DNA of 64,000 bases from Metapseudomonas otitidis (lineage in GTDB: Bacteria; Pseudomonadota; Gammaproteobacteria; Pseudomonadales; Pseudomonadaceae), in the NCBI RefSeq assembly GCF_900111835.1, contig NZ_FOJP01000010.1, forward strand, positions 62,001-126,000, read 5' to 3'. Both the position numbers and the translations under genes were made by a program. Below the pieces are notes generated by a model that was given only the letters and a program-made list of their open reading frames with translations, ran no database searches and was not told where the DNA came from. Positions 35,934-48,977 of the stretch are shown here, piece by piece (position 1 is the stretch's first letter; each line of letters starts with the position of its first letter).

Positions 35934-36395
35934 ATGGCCATTCGCGTGCAGAGCGCTGCCTTCGACCCGGGCGTTGAACTCAATGCCCTGCACGCCGCCA
36001 ACGTCGGTGTCGGTGCGGTGGTGGGGTTCGTCGGCTACGTGCGGGACTTCAACGACGGCCAGGACGTGGCCGGGATGTTCCTCGAACACTACCCGGGCAT
36101 GACCGAGAAGGCGCTGCAGAAGATCGCCGACGAGGCCTCGGCCCGCTGGCCGCTGCTCAATATCGACATCCTCCACCGCATCGGCCGGCTGGAGCCGGGC
36201 GAGCCCATCGTCTTCGTCGGCACCGCCAGCGCCCATCGCCAGGCCGCGTTCGACGCGTGCAACTTCGTCATGGACTTCCTCAAGACCCGCGCGCCGTTCT
36301 GGAAGAAGGAAGACACCCCCGACGGCCCCCGCTGGGTCGAGGGCCGCTGCAGCGACCAGGCCGCCGCGAAGCGCTGGGATACCCCCGAGGGCTGA
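35934..36395 (+). CDS. moaE: Molybdopterin synthase large subunit MoaE
   Basis: The 153-residue catalytic subunit joins with MoaD to insert two sulfurs into cyclic pyranopterin monophosphate. Signatures: VGAVVGFVGYVRDFNDG (about 26-42), LEHYPGM, HRIGRLEPGEPIVFVG and a C-terminal TRAPFWKKED with the active-site lysines (about 127-136). It begins one base after the moaD stop. It is the last gene of the moa run and converges with a small minus-strand membrane protein gene. Confidence 0.95.
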   Translation: MAIRVQSAAFDPGVELNALHAANVGVGAVVGFVGYVRDFNDGQDVAGMFLEHYPGMTEKALQKIADEASARWPLLNIDILHRIGRLEPGEPIVFVGTASAHRQAAFDACNFVMDFLKTRAPFWKKEDTPDGPRWVEGRCSDQAAAKRWDTPEG

Positions 36396-36398
36396 GGC

Positions 36399-36563
36399 TC
36401 AGCCCAGCTCGATGTACATCTTGAAGACGATGGGCATGAACATGGATGCCGTGCCCAGCCCCGTCAGCCACACCCCCCATTCCTTCTCCCGGTTGCTGAA
36501 GCCGAAGCCCAGCAACAGGAAGCCCACCACCAGCAGCGTGATCATCAGGTGTACGTGGTCCAT
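36399..36563 (-). CDS. 54-residue two-helix membrane protein
   Basis: The frame reads MDHVHLMITLLVVGFLLLGF, then GFSNREKEWGVWLTG and LGTASMFMPIVFKMYIELG. It has two hydrophobic helices (about 5-22 and 31-47) around a charged turn. AGAGG lies upstream of the ATG. No frame disruption occurs over the length, codon choice matches the neighbours, and it ends 3 bp from the moaE stop (convergent). It is too short for most gene callers. Function unknown; the regular amphipathic pattern and good ribosome site are the support. Confidence 0.7.
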   Translation of the reverse strand: MDHVHLMITLLVVGFLLLGFGFSNREKEWGVWLTGLGTASMFMPIVFKMYIELG

Positions 36564-36856
36564 GGCCTGCCTCTCCCGTTGGGTTGCCTGTAGGCAGCCT
36601 AGACGCCCCGTCGGGTCGCGGCATGACCTGGGTCAGCCGTGCCGGCCATTGAGCGGCCGATTGACGATCTGTACATAAAAGTCCAGAGTGGACTGAGATT
36701 CCAATAACAAGGTGTCGCCGTGTCGCGCGATCCCCTTCTCCACACCGCCTGCCTGCGCCAGCCGCAGGTGCCGGTCACTGCCCTCCTTCAACGCCCACCA
36801 CGACAGGGCTCGCCCCTCAGCGGCCGGGCCCACACATGCACAGCGGGAGTCGCACC

Positions 36857-37633
36857 ATGAAGAAACTCGTCCTCCTTGGCAGCCTTGCCCTCGGCCTCCT
36901 GGCCTCCACTGCGTTCGCGGCCGACAAGCCGTTGCGCATCGGCATCGAGGCGGCCTATCCGCCCTTTGCCTACAAGACGCCCGACGGGCAGATCGCCGGC
37001 TTCGACTACGACATCGGCAACGCCCTGTGCGCGGAGATGAAGGTGCAATGCCAGTGGGTGGAGCAGGAGTTCGACGGCCTGATCCCCTCGCTGAAGGTGA
37101 AGAAGGTGGACGCCATCCTCTCGTCCATGACCATCACCGAGGAACGCCGCAAGTCGGTGGATTTCACCGGCAAGTACTACTACAGCCCCGCACGGCTGGC
37201 GATGAAGGCCGGCAGCAGCGTCGACGACGGCTTCGCCAGCCTGGTGGGCAAGACCGTCGGCACCCAGCGCTCCACCACCACCGACCGCTTCGCCACTGAG
37301 GTGCTGGAGCCCAAGGGCGTGAAGGTGGTGCGCTACAGCACCCAGAACGAGATCTACCTGGACCTGCTCTCCGGTCGCCTGGACGCGGTGCTGGCCGACG
37401 TGTTCCCGCTCAACGAGGGGTTCCTCAAGACCGACAACGGCAAGGGCTACGCCTTCGTCGGCCCGGTGCTGAACGACCCTCGCTACTTCGGCGAAGGCGC
37501 CGGCATCGCCGTGCGCAAGGGCGACACCGCTTTGCGTGACAAGCTGGACGCCGCCATCAAGGCCCTGCGCGCCAACGGCACCTACCAGACGATCCAGGCG
37601 AAGTACTTCGATTTCGATATCTACGGGGATTGA
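36857..37633 (+). CDS. Periplasmic amino-acid-binding protein of an ABC transporter
   Basis: The 258-residue family-3 solute-binding protein has a signal peptide ([20 protein letters not shown], cleaved near AFA/AD). It contains the ligand-binding signatures [31 protein letters not shown] and [19 protein letters not shown], typical of the lysine/arginine/ornithine branch. No permease or ATPase is adjacent, so it probably feeds a shared transporter. It lies upstream of, and convergent with, the dauR/dauA/dauB genes, matching the arrangement I recall around P. aeruginosa dauBAR, so basic amino acids such as arginine are likely ligands. ATG 36857 has GGGAG upstream. Confidence 0.88.
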   Translation: MKKLVLLGSLALGLLASTAFAADKPLRIGIEAAYPPFAYKTPDGQIAGFDYDIGNALCAEMKVQCQWVEQEFDGLIPSLKVKKVDAILSSMTITEERRKSVDFTGKYYYSPARLAMKAGSSVDDGFASLVGKTVGTQRSTTTDRFATEVLEPKGVKVVRYSTQNEIYLDLLSGRLDAVLADVFPLNEGFLKTDNGKGYAFVGPVLNDPRYFGEGAGIAVRKGDTALRDKLDAAIKALRANGTYQTIQAKYFDFDIYGD

Positions 37634-37639
37634 TCGGAA

Positions 37640-37905
37640 GCGAGCTCTGCTCGCGAAGAGCCGGGCGACTGAAGTCGCCCCTACAGGGCGCCGGATGGTT
37701 TCCTGTAGCCCGGACTTCAGTCCGGGGTTCGTGTGTATGTCCCGGGCTGAAGCCAGGGCTACGAACGCTGCAGGAGCGAGCTCTGCTCGCGAAGAGCCGG
37801 GCGACTGAAGTCGCCCCTGCATGGCGCCGGATGGTGCCTGTAGCCCGGACTTCAGTCCGGGTTTCGTGCGTATGTCCAGGGCTGAAGCCCGGGCTACGGG
37901 GTTGG
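37640..37905. repeat. Two 136-bp tandem repeats of REP-like units
   Basis: GCGAGCTCTGCTCGCGAAG occurs at 37640 and again at 37776, a 136-bp period. Each copy then carries GGGCGACTGAAGTCGCCCC, GTAGCCCGGACTTCAGTCCGG (37705, 37840) and an inverted GGGCTGAAGCC...GGGCTAC partner (ends 37762 and 37897). The block lies between convergent genes. Confidence 0.85.
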
Positions 37906-37920
37906 CGCAACGAATGGCCC

Positions 37921-38562
37921 CTACCTATCCGTTTCGGGTTCTTCCTTGAGTTCGCGCAGGTGCTTGTAGACCGTGGCGCGGCCCATGTTGAGGACGTTGG
38001 CCACGTAGTTGGCGGCGCTCTTGCCCTTGAAGGCGCCCTCGGCATGCAGGGCCAGGACCAGCTCGCGCTTGTGCTCGCGGGTCAGCAGGTTGAGGCCGAG
38101 CTGGCGCTGGCGCATCCAGCTGTGGAGGAAGGTGTTGATGCGCTCCTGCCAGTCGTCGCGGAACAGCGCGTCCGGCTGGGGAATCAGCTTGCCGGGGGCG
38201 AGGAACAGGTCCAGCGCCGCCTTGGCCGACTCGAACAGGGAGATGTTCAGGTTGATGCATAGCACCGCCACCGGCTTGCCCTCGGCATCGCGCAGCACGG
38301 TGCTCACCGAGCGGATCTTCTGGCCGTCCCAGTTGAGCTTCTCGTAGGGGCCGATGTTCCGCTCCTCGACCCCCTCTTCGAGCATGTCCTCCAGGGCCGA
38401 ATCGTCACCCACCGAGCGCTTGGACAGGTTGTGGGCGATGTAGTCGATCGCCTGCGTGCGCAGGTCGTGCACGACCACTTCGGCGTGGGGGAAGAACAGC
38501 GTGGCGATGGCGTCGGCGATGGCCCGGTAGTTGTCCAGATCGGGGGCAGGGCTTGGCGTCAT
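37921..38562 (-). CDS. dauR: PAS/YheO-type transcriptional regulator, DauR
   Basis: The 213-residue protein has an N-terminal YheO-like PAS domain (about 8-125; LFFPHAEVVVHDLRTQAIDY, VLCINLNISLF) and a C-terminal HTH (about 170-205; GKSAANYVANVLNMGRATVY). DauR represses the dauBAR operon and is relieved by D- or L-arginine or lysine. The ATG at 38562 gives the usual start; upstream sequence is GC-rich leader. It lies 76 bp downstream of dauA, on the same strand, giving the order dauB-dauA-dauR. Confidence 0.88.
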   Translation of the reverse strand: MTPSPAPDLDNYRAIADAIATLFFPHAEVVVHDLRTQAIDYIAHNLSKRSVGDDSALEDMLEEGVEERNIGPYEKLNWDGQKIRSVSTVLRDAEGKPVAVLCINLNISLFESAKAALDLFLAPGKLIPQPDALFRDDWQERINTFLHSWMRQRQLGLNLLTREHKRELVLALHAEGAFKGKSAANYVANVLNMGRATVYKHLRELKEEPETDR

Positions 38563-38638
38563 GCGGGGCTCCAGGGACGGGAAACGACGCCGGCCCGGTG
38601 GCCGGCGCGGGGGAGTGTGGCGCAAAGCGCCGGGGCCG

Positions 38639-42392
<3,754 letters not shown>

Positions 42393-42481
42393 CTCGTCGA
42401 TTGGTTAAGGAGTGAACGGGCGCCAGTGTAAAGCAAGAAGCCATCGCGGCGAAGGCCCCGGACTTTCCGGGGCCTGCAGCC

Positions 42482-43645
42482 TCACTCGGTGGGCAGGTTG
42501 GCCTGCAGCAGGCGGCGCACGTTGCCGCCCATGATGGCGGCGATATCGTCCTGGCTGAAGCCGGCCTTCTGCAGGCCTTCGGTCAGCAGGGCCAGGCCGC
42601 TGGTGTCGAACGGGGTGTGCACGGTGCCGTCGAAGTCCGAGCCCAGGGCGACGTGCTGGACGCCCGCCCGGTCGGCGGTGTAGCGGATGGCCTTGACGAT
42701 GGCGTCCACCGAGGTGTCGCAGACGGCGGCGTCCCAGTAGCCGATGCCGATCACCCCGCCGGTGGCGGCGATCCGTTTGATGTGGTCGTCGGTGAGGTTG
42801 CGCGGCCCCTTGCAGGTGCCCTCCACACCGGTGTGGGAGACCAGCACCGGGCGCTCGGCGATCTTCAGCACGTCATCGATCAGGGCGCGGGAGGCGTGGG
42901 CCAGGTCCACCACCATGTGCTTCTCTTCGAGGCGGGCGATGACCCGGCGGCCGAAGCGGGTCAGGCCGCCCTTTTCCATGCCGTGGGCGGAGCCGCCGAT
43001 CTCGTTGTCGAAGAAGTGGGTCAGGCCGGTGATGCGGAAGCCCGCGTCATACAGGCGGTCGACGTTCTCCAGCTTGCCCTCCAGCGGGTGCAGGCCTTCG
43101 GTGGCGAGGATCGCGGCGACCCGCTGCGGGTCCTTCTGCCAGGCGGCGAGGAAGCCTTCCAGGTCGCCCCGGGTGCGTACCAGCACCAGCTTGCCGTCGC
43201 TGCGGCGGGCGGCGTCCTCCAGCTTCTCGCCCTGGTACAGCGCGCGTTCCAGCAGGCTGTGCCAGGTGCGCGCCGGCCAGCGCTGGGCCATGGCCAGCAG
43301 GGTGATGTTGTCGCTGTCGCTGTCGTTCTTCTCGTAGTTGATGCCGCGCGGCGTCTTGGTGACGGTGGAGAACACCTGCAGGCCGACGTGGCCTTCCAGC
43401 AGGCGCGGCAGGTCGCTGTGGCCGTAGTCGTGGCGCTCCAGCAGGTCGCGCTGCCAGAGCAGGGCGTCGTCGTGCAGGTCGGCGACGAACAGGGTCTTGT
43501 GCAGGTCGGTGGCACTGGCGCCGGCCTGGTAGGGGCCGGGCTGGGCCACGGTGTTCATCCGCCGGTCCAGCAGGTTGGGCAGGGTGAAGAACACCGCCAG
43601 ACCGAGCACGGCCACGACGGCCAGCGCGATGAGGACTTTGCGCAT
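42482..43645 (-). CDS. Membrane dipeptidase (peptidase family M19)
   Basis: The 387-residue protein has an N-terminal hydrophobic anchor or signal (MRKVLIALAVVAVLGLAVFF) and a zinc-dependent dipeptidase domain. Motifs: the metal HxD in VADLHDDALLW (about 54-64), the bridging Glu in AILATEG, GLTHFFDNEIGGSAHG, VVDLAHAS and LVSHTGVEGTC, all M19 signatures. The family hydrolyses dipeptides and some beta-lactams; bacterial members often act in the periplasm. It is followed by a GGDEF gene in the opposite reading order (upstream on the same strand, 68 bp). Confidence 0.9.
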   Translation of the reverse strand: MRKVLIALAVVAVLGLAVFFTLPNLLDRRMNTVAQPGPYQAGASATDLHKTLFVADLHDDALLWQRDLLERHDYGHSDLPRLLEGHVGLQVFSTVTKTPRGINYEKNDSDSDNITLLAMAQRWPARTWHSLLERALYQGEKLEDAARRSDGKLVLVRTRGDLEGFLAAWQKDPQRVAAILATEGLHPLEGKLENVDRLYDAGFRITGLTHFFDNEIGGSAHGMEKGGLTRFGRRVIARLEEKHMVVDLAHASRALIDDVLKIAERPVLVSHTGVEGTCKGPRNLTDDHIKRIAATGGVIGIGYWDAAVCDTSVDAIVKAIRYTADRAGVQHVALGSDFDGTVHTPFDTSGLALLTEGLQKAGFSQDDIAAIMGGNVRRLLQANLPTE

Positions 43646-43713
43646 GGGAGCATCCCGCTTCTGTTGTTGTGGAGGCGCACTCTAGCAAGCCGTCGGGGCC
43701 GATGCAGCGGGGC

Positions 43714-44652
43714 TCAGCCGCTAAGGCAGTTTCGTCCCCGCATCTTGGCGTCATAGAGGGCCTGGTCGGCCCGGGCGATCAACGACTTGAGGTCGTCGCG
43801 CGGGTCCATCTCGGTGAGCCCGATGGAGACGGTCACCCCCGGCAGCACGCCGACCGGTGAATAGAAGGAGGAAATCTGCTCCAGGCTGGCGCGCAGGCGC
43901 TCGCCGATGCGGCGGGCCTCGTCCAGGGCGATGTCCGGCAGGAGGATGACGAACTCCTCGCCGCCGAAGCGCGACATGCTGTCCTTCGGCCGCAGCTGGT
44001 TGCGCAGGGTATGGGCCACCAGGCACAGCGCGTAGTCGCCGGCCAGGTGGCCGTGGCGGTCGTTGTAGGCCTTGAAGTGGTCCACATCCAGCATCAGCAG
44101 GCACAGCGGCTGGCCGTTGAAGGCGCAGCGGGTGCTCTCGCGGGCGTACACGTGTTCCAGCCAGCGCCGGTTGTAGAGGCCGGTGAGGGTGTCGACGTTG
44201 GCGTTCTGCTCGGTGTCGAGGATGACCCGGTTGCCGCCGCGCACCCGCTCGCAGAGCAGCTCCAGCAGGTTCTGCATCATCTGCGGGGACTGCTGGAACA
44301 GCTTCAGCAGCGCCTCCCGGTGCAGGCGCAGCACGGTGCTGGGCTCGGCGGCGACCACGTAGGCAGACGGGTGCTCGTGGTCGATGAAGCTGATTTCCCC
44401 GGCGCAGTCACCCACGCCCAGGGTGGACATGGGCTGGTTGTCCAGCGAACCGAGGTAGACCTGCAGGGCGCCGCGCACCACCAGGTAGAGGTACTGGTTG
44501 CGGTCGAAAGGGGAGAGCAGCACCTCGCCCTGTTCCAGGTCGTAGGCGGTGAATTCGCGCAGGACCTGCCGGAGGCTGTGGGCGGCGACGTTCTGGAACA
44601 GCCGTTGATCCTTCAACTGCTGCACATCGGCCTGCCAATGGGCGTTCTTCAT
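43714..44652 (-). CDS. Diguanylate cyclase with cyclic-nucleotide-binding-like domain
   Basis: The 312-residue protein has an N-terminal cNMP-binding-like domain (about 15-125; GEVLLSPFDRNQYLYLVVRG, GDCAGEISFIDHEHPSAYVV) fused to a GGDEF domain (about 150-310). The catalytic loop is GGEEF (230-234) and an inhibitory-site RPKD (221-224) lies five residues before it, so c-di-GMP synthesis with product inhibition is likely. The cNMP fold has lost some canonical ligand residues, so it may sense something else. It could feed the c-di-GMP-dependent alginate system (Alg44), but no direct link is shown. Confidence 0.88.
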   Translation of the reverse strand: MKNAHWQADVQQLKDQRLFQNVAAHSLRQVLREFTAYDLEQGEVLLSPFDRNQYLYLVVRGALQVYLGSLDNQPMSTLGVGDCAGEISFIDHEHPSAYVVAAEPSTVLRLHREALLKLFQQSPQMMQNLLELLCERVRGGNRVILDTEQNANVDTLTGLYNRRWLEHVYARESTRCAFNGQPLCLLMLDVDHFKAYNDRHGHLAGDYALCLVAHTLRNQLRPKDSMSRFGGEEFVILLPDIALDEARRIGERLRASLEQISSFYSPVGVLPGVTVSIGLTEMDPRDDLKSLIARADQALYDAKMRGRNCLSG

Positions 44653-44814
44653 GGATCACCTCCATCACGGAGGCCAACGGAAGGGGACATTGCAGAACGG
44701 TCCGTGTCATCGCGGGAATTGCATGACCCGACATTATTGCTGCGCAGAGGCGCTTTCAACGCACGCCGGAAGTCGGGCCGACCGGTGGCCGGCGAAAATC
44801 CGAAAGGCGTCACA

Positions 44815-44876
44815 AACCGGCCATTCCATCGGCCGGTTGCAGGGTGGGGAGGCCCCCGTCCGGGTGGTCCGGGGGC
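44815..44876 (-). terminator. Tandem hairpins after the acyl-CoA synthetase gene
   Basis: There are two perfect stems: GCCCCCG/CGGGGGC (44852-44876) and AACCGGCC/GGCCGGTT (44815-44838), in the order expected downstream of the minus-strand gene ending at 44885. Neither has a strong U-run. They also separate it from the GGDEF gene. Confidence 0.5.
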
Positions 44877-44884
44877 GGTGGATT

Positions 44885-46792
44885 TCAGTCCGCGAGGTAC
44901 AGCGCGTAGCGCACGGCGAAGCCGGCCAGGCCCTGCTCCAGAGCGCTGCGTCGGGCATCGTCCAGGCCCGGTACATGGATGTGGGCCAGCTGGCCGTGGC
45001 GGTCATCGCTGCGCACCTCGACCCGTATGCCGGGGGCGACCTCGGCCAGGCGTTCTTCGAACACGCGACGGATGGCGTCGTGGCGCAGGGCCGGCTTGAA
45101 GGTCTTGCCCACGGCGGTGACCGGCAGGGCGTCGATGATCCACACATCCTTGGGCACGGCGGCGCGCTCCGGCACGTGGGCGGCGGCGTGGGCCAGCAGT
45201 TCGTCCTCGCTGGCCTGCTGGCCGGGCTTGAGCTGCACGTAGGCCACCGGTAGTTCGCCAGCCTTCTCGTCGGGCTTGCCGACGGCGGCGGCCATGGCCA
45301 CGGCGGGGTGGCCGTGGAGGGCCTCCTCGATCATCTGCGGGTCGATGTTGTGGCCGCCGCGGATGATCAGGTCCTTGCTGCGGCCGGTCAGCCATATATA
45401 GCCGTCGGCATCCATGCGCCCCAGGTCGCCGGTGTTGAACCAGTCCCCATCGACCCAGATGCCGGCGTTCTTGCCGGCCTGCAGGTAGCCCTTGAACACC
45501 GTCACGCCGCGCAGGCAGACGTTGCCGATCTCGTTGGCAACGGCATCGCGCAGGTAGCGACCGTCCTCGTCCAGCACCTTGATGCTCACCTCGCAGTAGG
45601 GCATGCGCAGGCCGATGGAGCCGGGGCGGCGCTCGCCGGCATTGGGGTTGCCGCAGCTGCCGCAGGTACCTTCGGTGAGGCCGTAGCCCTCGATGAGCTT
45701 GAGGCCGGTCTTGGCCTCGAACTGGCGGATCAGCTCCACCGGCATCGGCGCGGCGCCGCATAGGGCGTAGCGCAGGCTGGAGAGGTCATGCCCCTCGCTG
45801 GGCACCTGCAGCAGGCCGGCGTAGATGGTGGGCACGCCGCTGAAGAAGCTCACCCGGTAGCGCTCGATGACCTTCCAGAAGTTCTGGATCAGCGTGGTGC
45901 TGCGGTAGCCCTGGGGCGTGGCCAGCAGCACCTGGGCGCCGACGAAGAAGGGCGCCAGGCCGGTGACCATCACGCCGTTGACGTGGAACAGCGGCAGGCC
46001 GCAGAGCGTCACGTCCTGCGGACCGAGGTGGATGGTGTAGGCGAGGATCATCGCCATCGCCACCTCGTTGCGGTGGGTGTGCGGCGCCAGTTTCGGCGTG
46101 CCGGTGGTGCCGCCGGTGTGGAAGTACGAGGCGATGTCGTCCGGGGCGATCACCCGGCCGCTCTCCAGGTGGTCGGCCGGGCAGTCGGCGATCAGCGTGT
46201 CGAAGTCCAGCACGCCTTCCGGCAGCGGGCCGCGCTGGGCCTTGAGGGCGCTGCGCTGGGGTTCCGGCAGGTAGTTGGCCAGGTCCACGGTGACGATGGC
46301 CTTGAGCGAGCCGAGGTGGTCGCGCAGGCCGGCCACCTTGTCCCACAGGTCGGTGCCGGGGAAGGGCGCCAGGGTCACCAGCACTTCGGAGTCGGCGGCG
46401 CGGACCAGTTCGGCGATGTGCTCGGGCTCCAGCAGCGGGTTGATGGCATTGACGATGCCCGCTGCCTCGCCGCCCCACAGGGTGAAGTGGGTGTGGGGCA
46501 GGTTCGGCAGCAGGAACGACACCGCCTTGCCCGGGCGCACGCCCAGGCGGTGGAAGGCGTTGGCGGTGCGGGTGACCTGGGCCAGCAGCTCGGCATAGGT
46601 GAGCTGCCAGGGCGCTTCCTCGGCGCTCCCCTGGAGCAGGAAGCTCATCGCGATGGCGTCGGGGCTGCGCTCGGCGCTCTGGCGGATCAGCTCGTAGGTG
46701 CTGGCGGGCATGCCGCGCTCTTCGAGCGGGGTGCGCTCGATCGCTTCGATGTCGCGCAGGGTGACGATGGGCGTGATGGGCGTCTGGGTCAT
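44885..46792 (-). CDS. Acyl-CoA synthetase (AMP-binding enzyme)
   Basis: The 635-residue ANL-superfamily enzyme has P-loop SYFHTGGTTGTPKLAPHTH, the A5-type motif GYGLTEGTCGSC, the A7 motif FNTGDLGRMDADGYIW and the hinge GRSKDLIIRGGHNIDP. These activate a carboxylic acid as acyl-AMP then acyl-CoA. The long C-terminal tail after the usual lysine region (VTAVGKTFKPALR) is about 60 residues longer than average. The substrate is not evident; medium or long-chain fatty acids are possible. It runs in the same direction as the esterase gene 26 bp upstream, probably one operon. Confidence 0.88.
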   Translation of the reverse strand: MTQTPITPIVTLRDIEAIERTPLEERGMPASTYELIRQSAERSPDAIAMSFLLQGSAEEAPWQLTYAELLAQVTRTANAFHRLGVRPGKAVSFLLPNLPHTHFTLWGGEAAGIVNAINPLLEPEHIAELVRAADSEVLVTLAPFPGTDLWDKVAGLRDHLGSLKAIVTVDLANYLPEPQRSALKAQRGPLPEGVLDFDTLIADCPADHLESGRVIAPDDIASYFHTGGTTGTPKLAPHTHRNEVAMAMILAYTIHLGPQDVTLCGLPLFHVNGVMVTGLAPFFVGAQVLLATPQGYRSTTLIQNFWKVIERYRVSFFSGVPTIYAGLLQVPSEGHDLSSLRYALCGAAPMPVELIRQFEAKTGLKLIEGYGLTEGTCGSCGNPNAGERRPGSIGLRMPYCEVSIKVLDEDGRYLRDAVANEIGNVCLRGVTVFKGYLQAGKNAGIWVDGDWFNTGDLGRMDADGYIWLTGRSKDLIIRGGHNIDPQMIEEALHGHPAVAMAAAVGKPDEKAGELPVAYVQLKPGQQASEDELLAHAAAHVPERAAVPKDVWIIDALPVTAVGKTFKPALRHDAIRRVFEERLAEVAPGIRVEVRSDDRHGQLAHIHVPGLDDARRSALEQGLAGFAVRYALYLAD

Positions 46793-46818
46793 GGCCGGCT
46801 TCTTGTGGGTTGTTCGGG

Positions 46819-47565
<747 letters not shown>

Positions 47566-47613
47566 TCAAAACTTTTCCTATTGACCTATCGGAAGAGTCC
47601 TTCGGAAAAGGTA

Positions 47614-47630
47614 CTGGTACGGGCCTTGCT
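47614..47630 (+). promoter_or_regulatory. Sigma-54 promoter for the aap operon
   Basis: The sequence CTGGTACGGGCCTTGCT fits TGGCACG-N4-TTGCW with one change. GG (-24) and GC (-12) are correctly spaced by ten bases. The predicted start is near 47641. Confidence 0.7.
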
Positions 47631-47640
47631 AAGGCCGTAG

Positions 47641-47942
47641 CAGACTGCTGGCACCGGCCGTGAGGTAACACTCCGGGCGGCGGCCCAACGGGTTGGGGCA
47701 CGGTTCGCCGTGCCCTTGCAAACGTCCGCTGGCTGCGGGGTTCCGCGAAGCCTGTGGACGAAAATCCGTCTCCAGCCCATTTGACCAATGGGCGGGGAAA
47801 GCGCGGGACGAGTGGAGCGATGCATCCCCGCTTTCCTTAGGTCCGATTCCCCGGTTGGCCGCCCAGGCGGTTGAACCTGCCTCACGAGGGTACGGCGGTA
47901 GGACCGAGACTCCAACACAAATAAAAGCAACTGGAGGTTTTG
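47641..47942 (+). ncRNA. Structured 5' leader of aapJ
   Basis: About 300 nt with several stems: GGGCACGG-TTCG-CCGTGCCC (47696-47715), GTCC/GGAC enclosing GCGGGGTTCCGC (about 47726-47761), GGAAAGCG/CGCTTTCC (about 47795-47840) and GGTTGGCCGCC/GGCGGTTGAACC (about 47853-47878). An A-rich ACAAATAAAAGCAA stands before the ribosome site, close to a Hfq/Crc-type target. No coding frame is convincing. No known riboswitch class was recognised. Confidence 0.4.
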
Positions 47943-48971
47943 ATGAAGATGGTGAAATCCACCCTGGCTGTGCTGACCGCAGCTGCTGTGCTCGGCGCCA
48001 GTGGTTTCGTGCAGGCCGGCGCCACCCTGGACGCAGTGAAGAAGAAAGGCTACGTGCAGTGCGGCATCAGTGACGGCCTCCCGGGCTTCTCCTACGCCGA
48101 TTCCAAGGGCGAATACAAAGGCATCGACGTGGACGTCTGCCGTGCCGTTGCCGCTGCAGTCTTCGGCGACGCCAGCAAGGTCAAGTACAGCCCCCTGACC
48201 GCCAAGGAGCGCTTCACCGCGCTGCAATCCGGCGAAGTGGACATCCTCTCCCGCAACACCACCTGGACCAGCTCCCGCGACGCGGCGATGGGCCTGAACT
48301 TCACCGGCGTGACCTACTACGACGGCCAGGGCTTCCTGGTGAACAAGAAGCTGGGCGTTTCCAGCGCCAAGGAACTGGACGGCGCCACCGTGTGCATCCA
48401 GGCCGGTACCACCACCGAGCTGAACCTGTCCGACTACTTCCGCGCCAACAACCTGAAGTACACCCCCATCACCTACGACACCTCCGACGAGAGCGCCAAG
48501 TCCCTCGAATCCGGCCGTTGCGACGTGCTGACCTCCGACCAGTCCCAGCTCTACGCCCAGCGCATCAAGCTGGCCGCGCCGAACGAGTACGTGGTGCTGC
48601 CGGAAGTCATCTCCAAGGAACCCCTCGGCCCGGCCGTGCGCCAGGGTGACGAAGAGTGGTTCGACATCGTGCGCTGGACCCTGTTCGCCCAGCTGAACGC
48701 CGAGGAACTGGGCATCGACTCGAAGAACGTCGAAGCCACCGCCAAGTCCACCAAGAACCCCGACGTTGCCCGCCTGCTGGGCGCCGAGGGTGATTTCGGC
48801 AAGGACCTCAAGCTGCCGAAGGACTGGGCCGTCCAGATCGTCAAGCAGGTCGGCAACTACGGCGAGATCTTCGACCGCAACGTCGGTGCCGGCAGCGACC
48901 TGAAGATCGAGCGCGGCCTCAACGCCCTGTGGAACAAGGGCGGTCTGCAATACGCACCTCCGGTGCGCTGA
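47943..48971 (+). CDS. aapJ: Periplasmic general L-amino-acid-binding protein AapJ
   Basis: The 342-residue protein has a signal peptide (MKMVKSTLAVLTAAAVLGAS, cleaved after VQA) and a family-3 solute-binding fold. Signatures of the AapJ/BztA branch: GYVQCGISDGLPGFSYAD, YKGIDVDVCRAVAAAVFG, DILSRNTTWTSSRDA, AGTTTELNLSDYF. It binds a range of L-amino acids for AapQMP. GGAGG lies five bases before the ATG. It is the first gene of the aap operon; a strong hairpin follows the stop, which can set higher expression of the binding protein than the permeases. Confidence 0.95.
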   Translation: MKMVKSTLAVLTAAAVLGASGFVQAGATLDAVKKKGYVQCGISDGLPGFSYADSKGEYKGIDVDVCRAVAAAVFGDASKVKYSPLTAKERFTALQSGEVDILSRNTTWTSSRDAAMGLNFTGVTYYDGQGFLVNKKLGVSSAKELDGATVCIQAGTTTELNLSDYFRANNLKYTPITYDTSDESAKSLESGRCDVLTSDQSQLYAQRIKLAAPNEYVVLPEVISKEPLGPAVRQGDEEWFDIVRWTLFAQLNAEELGIDSKNVEATAKSTKNPDVARLLGAEGDFGKDLKLPKDWAVQIVKQVGNYGEIFDRNVGAGSDLKIERGLNALWNKGGLQYAPPVR

Positions 48972-48977
48972 CCGACC

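Noticed and set aside
44885-46792. Link of the acyl-CoA synthetase to a polyketide or lipopeptide cluster
   Set aside because: No carrier-protein, ketosynthase or condensation domains occur nearby.
47641-47942. Known riboswitch or RNase P RNA in the aapJ leader
   Set aside because: No conserved core of RNase P, cobalamin, glycine or lysine riboswitches could be matched by eye; left as an unnamed structured leader.
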